NCBI GenBank assembly: GCA_012934845.2
Contig: WNNJ02001876.1
Location: 124,001-188,000 of the forward strand
DNA: 64,000 nt
Source: Pomphorhynchus laevis
Taxonomy: Eukaryota; Acanthocephala; Palaeacanthocephala; Echinorhynchida; Pomphorhynchidae
Reading direction: 5' to 3'
Shown here: one piece after another, positions 39,901-48,900 of the stretch
Position numbering within the stretch: the stretch's first letter is position 1
How the letters are laid out: each line of letters starts with the position of its first letter
Made by a program: the position numbers and the translations under genes
The notes under the pieces: model-generated
Database searches by the model: none
Told to the model about the DNA's origin: nothing
Seen by the model: the letters and a program-made list of their open reading frames with translations, nothing else

Positions 39901-42900
39901 TGACCATTATCAAAATTGATCCATTATCAAAATTTAGAATAGTATTTTATGATCACAAAATCAATGAAGACATTTTCATTGAAATGTTTCGATATAATCA
40001 ATTATGAATTAACGGTATTTTTCATTGCTGAAGCAATCGAAATAAATATAACTTTGCTCATTAAATATTCTGGTACTTACTTTTCTGGTACAAATATTTA
40101 TTAAATATTAATAAATATTAAATGAAATATTATTAATTTAGCAGATATTATTATCTGCTCTTTAAACGTAGACTCAATTAGCTGATTTGATTCATTTCCT
40201 GGGGATGAGTTTTGAATCTGTCTTTTCTTTTTTTAGTGAGAAGTTCATGATGGAATTATTAAAAAATATCCTTATTCAATTTATTCCTTCATTTTGTAAT
40301 TTATCGGTAACTCAGAGAAACCTATACATTGGATAAAATAATATCTTCGAATTTAACAAATTTTTATTATCTTGTCAATTACAAAGAATTGTGTATTCAA
40401 GTTTATCTTCTTGCTTGTAGCTAATAAATATAATTTAAGAATTTTTGATTTTAAAGATAATCATTTGACTAATTCTTTTGCTTATGATTTGTTTTTAAAA
40501 CAAAGTCAATTTGCATATGTGCTTCATTCGTATGATAAATGACTAATTGATTGTATTTGATATTCAAATGGCATAAACAGAGTTTAGCCGATGATATTGC
40601 TTAAAAAAAAGATTTATTTAACGTGGCAAATGCGTGCCAGCGCACGCTTACATGACCACAACAAAAAACAGTAAATCATGTGTCGAGAAGGTGTGAACGG
40701 AGGAGGTGTTTGAATGTGATAAAGGAGGGAGCGCGGCGGACGTTGGGAGGGAGTTGATTCCAGGCGAGTGAGGCGGCGACGAGGAAGGATCGGAGACCAT
40801 AGTTGTTAAGTAATTGGGAACGTGGAGTAAGATGGTATGACGGGAACGCAGTGATAGCGAGGTGGGGCGAGAGTCGTCTAAGAAAGGAAGGTTGATGAAC
40901 GATGGGGAGCCGACAGCGATGAGACGAAAAGTTACGAAAATAAGGCGGAGTTTGATGCGGATGTGGATGGTGGGCCAGGAGAGTTGGGCAAGATATGTTG
41001 ATATGTGGTCGAAGCGACGGAGACGAAAGAGCACTCGAACGGCGGAGTTGATTATGCGTTGTAGTGGTAGGATGATGGATTTTGGAGAATTGGCGAAAAG
41101 GCTAAGGCAGTAATCGATTTTAGGGAAAAGAAGCGATGAAAGAAGAGACATATAAGAACGGAAGTCGATAAGGGAGCGGATACGGCGGATGTCACGGAGA
41201 ATTAAGTTAGACGAGCGAACCTTGTCACGGACGAAGGTTTAAGGGAAAGGTGATCATCGAAATGGAATCCTAAGAAAGTGAGATTGTGGACTATGGGGAT
41301 GATCGATGAGGCAAAATATACAGTGGAAGGATATATGTTTGGTTTACGGGGTAGGATCTACATTATTTGAGACTTGTCGGGGTTTAGAACGTGATGGAGA
41401 TTGGAGAGACGTTCGTAGATAGAAGAAAGACAGTTGGAGGCAGAATTGCCGATATCGTGTATGCGATGTTCGAGGGTATGAGCATAGATGAGGATTTTAT
41501 CGGCTTATTGCATGACGTTAAAGGGAAAAGGTTTGATAAACGGAGAGAGATCGCCAAGCAGAAGAGAGAAAAGCAGGGGACCTAGGCCACTTGCGAATTC
41601 AGCGATTATTAATGACAATTATATCGAGAATTTTGTATTAGTCTATTCCTACAAAGTTTCAAATTCAAGGGAATCCTTTTAATTGTTGATTTTTGTCTTT
41701 ACTCTCCAACAGAACATTTATATTATGAGACTAACCACATTAGGAGTTACACTAATCGTAAGTTAAGACTTACGACATTTATATCTTGTATTAGAATAAG
41801 ATAGACGATAGTCAAATTTAATCAGAGGAAATATGTCGTTATCATGTATTTGGCACCGCTGCTATGTTGAGTAGAGGAATATAGCCCGAAACCTGATAAT
41901 GACCTTCTGATGTAAGGTCATTATCAAATAGAGGTCATCCTTCTGATGACATCTATTTCTTATTCGAATCCATCGTATATTATTTATTAGTCAATTCATA
42001 AAGATTGATTTTTATTTATTTGGACAGTAAAAAATACGTAGACTTAGCTGATCTGATTTATTGTGAATAGTCCTTGAGATTTAAACACACGCCATTTATA
42101 TTTTGGTTTAGAATTCTTGATCAGTGTAATTCTTTAGAATTACTACACTGATCAAGACATTTGATCAGTGTAAATGAATTAGATTAGTTCATTACACCAA
42201 AATGAGTTTTCATTTTTGTTAGTAAACATCGTGAATGATAATTTTTATGACATCGTCTTATTCGTCATTTTTGTTATCCGTATACAAATTGTGGATGAAT
42301 CAATATGAAGCAACTCAAAGGTTAAAATCTATATATTTACCATCAAAAACAACAGATCTTTAGAATCTGCTTATTTATTGATTTTGTAAATGGTTTCGGC
42401 ATTTGAACTGTCTGGTTATAGCAGCATTAAGTGTCAATATTTATAAATCGTCGCTGTAAAAACATTGAATATTTACCTTTACAAAATTAATGTTTACTTC
42501 AAAGCGGCCTAATTTACAGTCATTCTGCTACTTGTTCACTTAAAATGTTCAAATTACAAACAATAGTCATGTTCCACTAAACGAATTCCTAAAGTATGAT
42601 CACTTCAGTACGAACATTGTAGCAAGTTAAAATGGAAACCTACACGGTATATTTAAGCATCTTACTCAATACTGCTCACTTTACGTACATATTTTGTGTA
42701 CATGTGAAGAGATGTCATTTAGTTCCAAGTATGTGTCAAGACGCATATTTTTTGAATTCGCTTTGATATAACCGAATATTATAGTAAGAGATTAGTAATT
42801 TGATATTATTAAGTTATTGATATTATACCAAAATTTGCGTGAAATGTATAATAATTAATGGGAGATTCCAACGTGTCGTTGCCTTTTGCGATCAATGTTG

Positions 42901-45900
42901 GCTCCATCAGTTCCGAAGAAATTCTTATCGAATAATACATTTTTTGCATATGTCGTTGTGATGTAAAGGGCAAGAAGAATCTTTTAAGAAACAAACAACT
43001 AAGTTTTGCTGTTTCAACATTGTGTCTCATCAGTGACGGGTACATCTCACTGCAGAATGCAGAGAAGGACCACTGAACACAATATCCTTCACGTACAAGT
43101 CTTCTAATTTTTGAAGATGCTAGTAGTTACTAGCGAAATATCAAAAGTATTTTGCTGACTTTTAATTATACCTTATATTTCCTGAATATTTAAAATACAG
43201 ATCAGGATGGATATATTACTAGTCTCACTTGTCTTTGCATGCATATATTTGTTTATAGTACCTTTAAAAATAATCGACCAGTTAGTTTGACGTTTTACCT
43301 AAAAATGTAACTATTCCGTATTCCATAAGTTTTGGTGTTTAATGTGACAGTGTTACAATATAAATTTTGCATTTCCCATGTATGCTTCCATGTATGTGTC
43401 TGTCTCATCAGTCATAAGACTAATCTTACCTAGAAAAATGAATAACGGTTGTATAATCATATCATTTCCTGATATTCTCAAATACGGGTGCATTAAACCT
43501 TACGCTAACATTTAATTATTAACACGTTCATTATATGTTGATTAACATTTAATTATGGACTCTCGTATTTAGCCAGAAATATACTCTGTTTCTGAATGAA
43601 GAGCAGGTTAGTTAATTTCATTGATTTCGATAACTTGGATATAGTTCAATTTAGAAATTAAACAGAACGGTGCTCTTGTTACTTTGGGTTGATATATTTA
43701 ACGAGGTGAGTTCAAAACAATGTCTTTTATTGTGAGTAGATCTTGTCTTTTAGCTGACCGAAATTTGTAAAAGTTTACTTGAGTTCAGTAAACAAGTATT
43801 TGATATTAACGATAAATGCTTTCAGCGGTTATCATGTCTTTTACAATTTAGCAATGTTACTGGTACCGTTGTTCCATTTGAAGGTATTATTTACGTTGAA
43901 TAGCGTTGTAAAATCGATTCTTATTTAAAATTGTGTATATATACAGTACACACTAGATCCATAATCTCCTTCCATTTTCGATTAGATAGTTTTAAGATAA
44001 AAAAGAAAAGAAAAAAATATCCTTTATTTACCCGTTCAAAATTTCGATAGCTCTTGCTATCAAGATTAAAATTTTATTTAACATTTTAATTAATAAATAT
44101 TTTTTATAATCAGTTTTATTAGTTTTTTTATTATTTGACAAATAATAAATTATTAGACAATGACAAATGTATTATTTTTATCATTCATAATAAAAGCAAA
44201 ATGCGTATTCATTGTGTGTAAAATAGTTTCAAATGAAAAGATTTATCGAGAATATATCTGAATTGCAATAAAATACTATAATTCGAATGACCTAATATCT
44301 TACTATTTGATAAATCTAATATATGGAATCTTATAGAATTATTTGGACAACAACGATTGTCAAAAAATTTAAGAAGGATATAATCTTTTAGAATTTAAAG
44401 AATTAGATATTTTCTGAATACAGCGAGTTGTTTTTTGAATTCAGCTAGTCACTTTCTAATTCAGGTTCATTCATAAGCAATAGCTCTGATTGTGAAGACG
44501 ATGCGCATTATATATGTTTAATGATTCATGTAATATATTTGCTTTGCTCTGGCGTTGAAATTCCATCAAGTCACCTTAAACTGATATCACACGTGATATT
44601 AAAATTGCTAAGTGATCTAAAGTCCGATATTCGCTTTTATTCAAACGTATCATTGCATTGTTGTCTTCTATATCTATTGGAAGTTGGTTGTCCATTCTTT
44701 TATGAATATATGGATCTTGACGCTCTTTTTGTCAGACTTCTGATTATGATTGTAGCAGCGCTTAATAATGTGAAGTACGAATGTGATTAAAACTTACTTG
44801 TTTTAAATTTTTTGCGTTTCAGGTATCAGCACACCTATAAAAATATATTGCGCGAAACACGGTCGGTCTTACACACCTTTGTGTTATTTAATCCACAGGA
44901 ATTTATCAGATCATTAAATCGAATTGCAAACAAGTGAGCTTGAAAATTTCAATTTTTTTCTTAGTTATTTTTCGATTTCACATTTTGCATTTACATCAAA
45001 TATTTTAAATGTTTTACTTTTATGATAACTTTTTGTGTTAATTAAGCTTTTAATTTGTTTATTAAAAATAAGCAATTTATTTTAATTTATTTTTAAGTCA
45101 ATTTGTTTTTATTAAAAATATTTATAAATTAATTTTAAATTTGATCCAGATAGACAATCTAAGAAACTAGTAAAATCGCCAATGAATTTGCTTCAGGTTC
45201 CTTTTGTTTCTCAAATTAAAAATCAATTGTTTCAAATCATGCAGCATGCCAGTAGCTGCATGATTGGCATTGTTTATCGTAACTTTAACAGTTAAAGCCG
45301 ATATATGCACATTACTTTAAAAGGTTCGTGATTCTGATTGAAGCAATCGAGCATAATAGATTTTCAATCTAAAGATGTCCACATTTTGAAGAAGTAAAGA
45401 GCGTTTTTTATAATAGAAATCAATGTGATACAGCATTGTATTGACTGCTATAATTAAATAAGCTAATTGAGTCTACATATTTTATATTGCAAATTAAAAA
45501 TAATGCAAAATAAAAGTTAAATAGTTAAATGATAAAAAATTAATTAATAATAAATAATTGTTATAAGATTTTATATAATTTATATCAAGATGAATTATAA
45601 AAGATGAATTATAAACTGAAATTAAAAATAAAAATCAAGTTTTATAATATTGACTAATAAATAACAGACGTTGTATCAGAATAAGGATTAGAGGTCATCA
45701 GGAGGAACTGTTATGTTATCAGGTTTCGCCTCCTATTCATTGACTCAGCATAGCAGCGGGGCCAAATACATGCTAATGATGTATTTCCTCTGATAAAACT
45801 ATCTAGTATCTTATTCTAATACAAAGTATATTATTTATTATCCATCCATAAAATATTTCCACTTAAGAGTTTAAATTTATTCCTTATATTATTGTGTTGA

Positions 45901-48900
45901 TTCATATATTTTACTATGTTCTGCTTGATGGTATTTTTATATAAGGAGAGTGAGACCATTCCGCGTGAATTTCTTGGTAATTTAAAAATTAGGTAATTTT
46001 CTGAAGATGCTAACAGCAGTTAGAGAAATATCAAAAATAATTTCCTATTTTCTTTGATCTAGCTCAAATTATTTATCAATAATGGATCAGTATCAACTAT
46101 TTAAAATTAAAATATAGAGTATTTTAAAATACTATAATTTTCTATATTTTTGAAAAAATGAACAACTGATTCTTTTATAAAATAATTATAATAATTCTTA
46201 ATAATTCTTTACAAGAATTATTAACTCTTAAGTGGCAAATTTTTATGGATGGATAATAAATAATATACTTTGAATTAGATAGTCCTCTAAGACCCAGTAT
46301 GATGGGTGAGCTGTTATCAAACTTCACCTGACACCGCAAACTCTCAACTCTATCAATAGACGACTTACTCAAAACACGCACCTTAACTTTGTCTCTAATA
46401 AAGAGAGCTACGCCACCACCCCTACCCCCTATCCGATCACTACGTAATAAAGAATAGCCTGGGATGGATACCTCAGCATCGGATACATCACAATTAAGCC
46501 AAGATTTTGTAATACCAGCTATAATTGAATTAACAGACTCGATCCTAAACTTTAGCTCATCGACTTTCTGTAACAAGCTCCGAACATTACAATAAAAGAT
46601 ACGATGACTTTTTTTACGATGACTAATTTTTATTCAATTAGTGAGCACATTTATCCAGAAAGCCTTATTCTTAACAAAACCAATATTAATGAAAGAGAAG
46701 GTGTATATCTAGATATGAACATTAAATTAACATTAACTAAAACTACTATTAATTTATATCAATATTATACATAGCAAATAATACTTAAATAATGAAATAA
46801 GAATTGCAACAATATGTAATGATATTGGCTTTCTTCAAAATCATTTAAATAATTTAATAGATACATATTTTAAACTAGGTTACTATAAAAAACATCAAGC
46901 AGAAAATAGTAAAATATATAAATCAACACAATAATATAAAGAATAAATTTAAACTCTTAAGTGGCAAATTTTTATGGATGGATAATAAATAATATACTTT
47001 GTATTAGAATAAGATACAATTATTACTTATACATGTACTTAATACATATATTATGTTATCAAGGTAGCCCCATTAATTTATATCGTAAAGATGACATATT
47101 TAAATTTATAAGAAACAATTTTGCATGAGCATTCACGTATGCCATTATAATGCAATATTAATATATTGCATTAAATAACGACATTACGTATTGGGTAATA
47201 TGTATTTTTTAAATATTTTTTACAATTTCTATTCAATAAGTGAACACATTTATCCAGAAAGCCTTATTCTTAACAAAACCAATATTAATGATAAAGAAGG
47301 TGTATATCTAGATATGAACATTAAATTAACATCAATTAAAACTACTTTTAATTTATATCGTAAAGATGACATATTTAAATTTACAAGAAACATATTTTTG
47401 CATGAGCATTCATGCATAACATATAATATAAAATATAATACATTAAATAATGAAATTTTAAGAATTGCAACAATATGTAATGATATTGGCTTTCTTCAAA
47501 ATCATTTAAATAATTTAATTGATGCTTATTTTAAACTAGGTAAATTAACATACATTAACATAATATTAAAAATAAATTTAAAATCATTAGCGGAAAATGT
47601 TTATGGATGGATAATAAATAATATACTTTGTATTAGAATAAAATAGTAGATAATCAAATTTCATTAGAATGATAACGTATTTCTTTTCGATGGCTTCTAA
47701 TCTTTATTCGGATATATAGTATATTTTTAGTCAACTTATTTATTTCATTATGCATAAAAATTAATTTTAAATAGTCGATACTGATCCATTATTGATAAAT
47801 AATTATTGGAGCTGGATCAAAGAAAAGAAGAAATTATTTTTGATATTTCGCTAACTACTGTTAGCATCTTCAGAAAACTACCTTTTAATTTACTGAAGAT
47901 GCTAACTAGGTAATTTTCTGAAGATGCTAACTTGCTAATTTTCTGAAGATGCTAACTGAAGTTAGAGAAATATCAAAAATAATTTCTTCTTTCCTTTGAT
48001 CCAGCTCAAATTATTATTTATCAATAATGGATCAGTATCAATTATTTAAAATTAAAATATAGAGTATTTTAAAATACTATAATTTTCTATATTTTTATAT
48101 ATAGAAAATTTTCATAAACGCGATTACAATTCTTGTTGAGAAATGCGATAAAATGAATAATTGTTATAAAATTAATGACGTATGTGACGTATTTCCTCTG
48201 ATTAAATTTGATTATCAAGTATCTTATTATAATACAAAGTATATTATTTATTATCCATCTATAAAAATTTGCCACTTAATTCGCCAAAAGTCCAAATGTA
48301 CAGTTACAACCAGCAAAATAAGTAATTGTGTGTTTCGATGATAAAATGATGGTAGTATGGGATTCGATTTTCAGCTTTGAAATTTGCAACAACATGCAAA
48401 ATATTTTTTGAGTTGCTAATTTTTTTGGTTCATGTTTTTTATTTTAATTTATAATGTCAGATTTTTTGAAAATTTAAAAATATTTTATTTATTCTAATTT
48501 AAACATTATTTACTTAGCAAATAAAATGCATTGTTGATTTTTTAGATCAATTATATCAAATCCATCCAATACAATTGATACTTTTTTACAAAAGACAAAG
48601 AGCGAAATTACAAAATACTTACTTATCATTATTGAACGAGGAACAGATTTTGTCAATGACGTCATCGTCGAGGTTTGTTGCGAGTTTTTGTTTACATATA
48701 AAAATGTTAATTTAATTGCTTAGTTTGATAATTAAGTTGTCGCTCAGAAAATGATTGTACCCTTTAGGTTTTCATATCTATAAGATTTACTTATATTTAC
48801 TTATATTTTACTTGAAAACCTTAATAACGATGAATAGACAGAATATTCATTGTTAAATATATATAAGCTTTGACTCTACGGTGCTTAACACGAACTTTCC

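Noticed and set aside
45166-45290. Possible WDR7-like exon (KKLVKSPMNLLQVPFVSQIK)
   Set aside because: Exon 20 joins exon 21 at 48546 in phase with a continuous WDR7 match, so this segment is not needed, and its donor is poor.
47898-47990. CRISPR-like array
   Set aside because: Only three short units with element-derived sequence, no unique spacers, in a eukaryotic intron.
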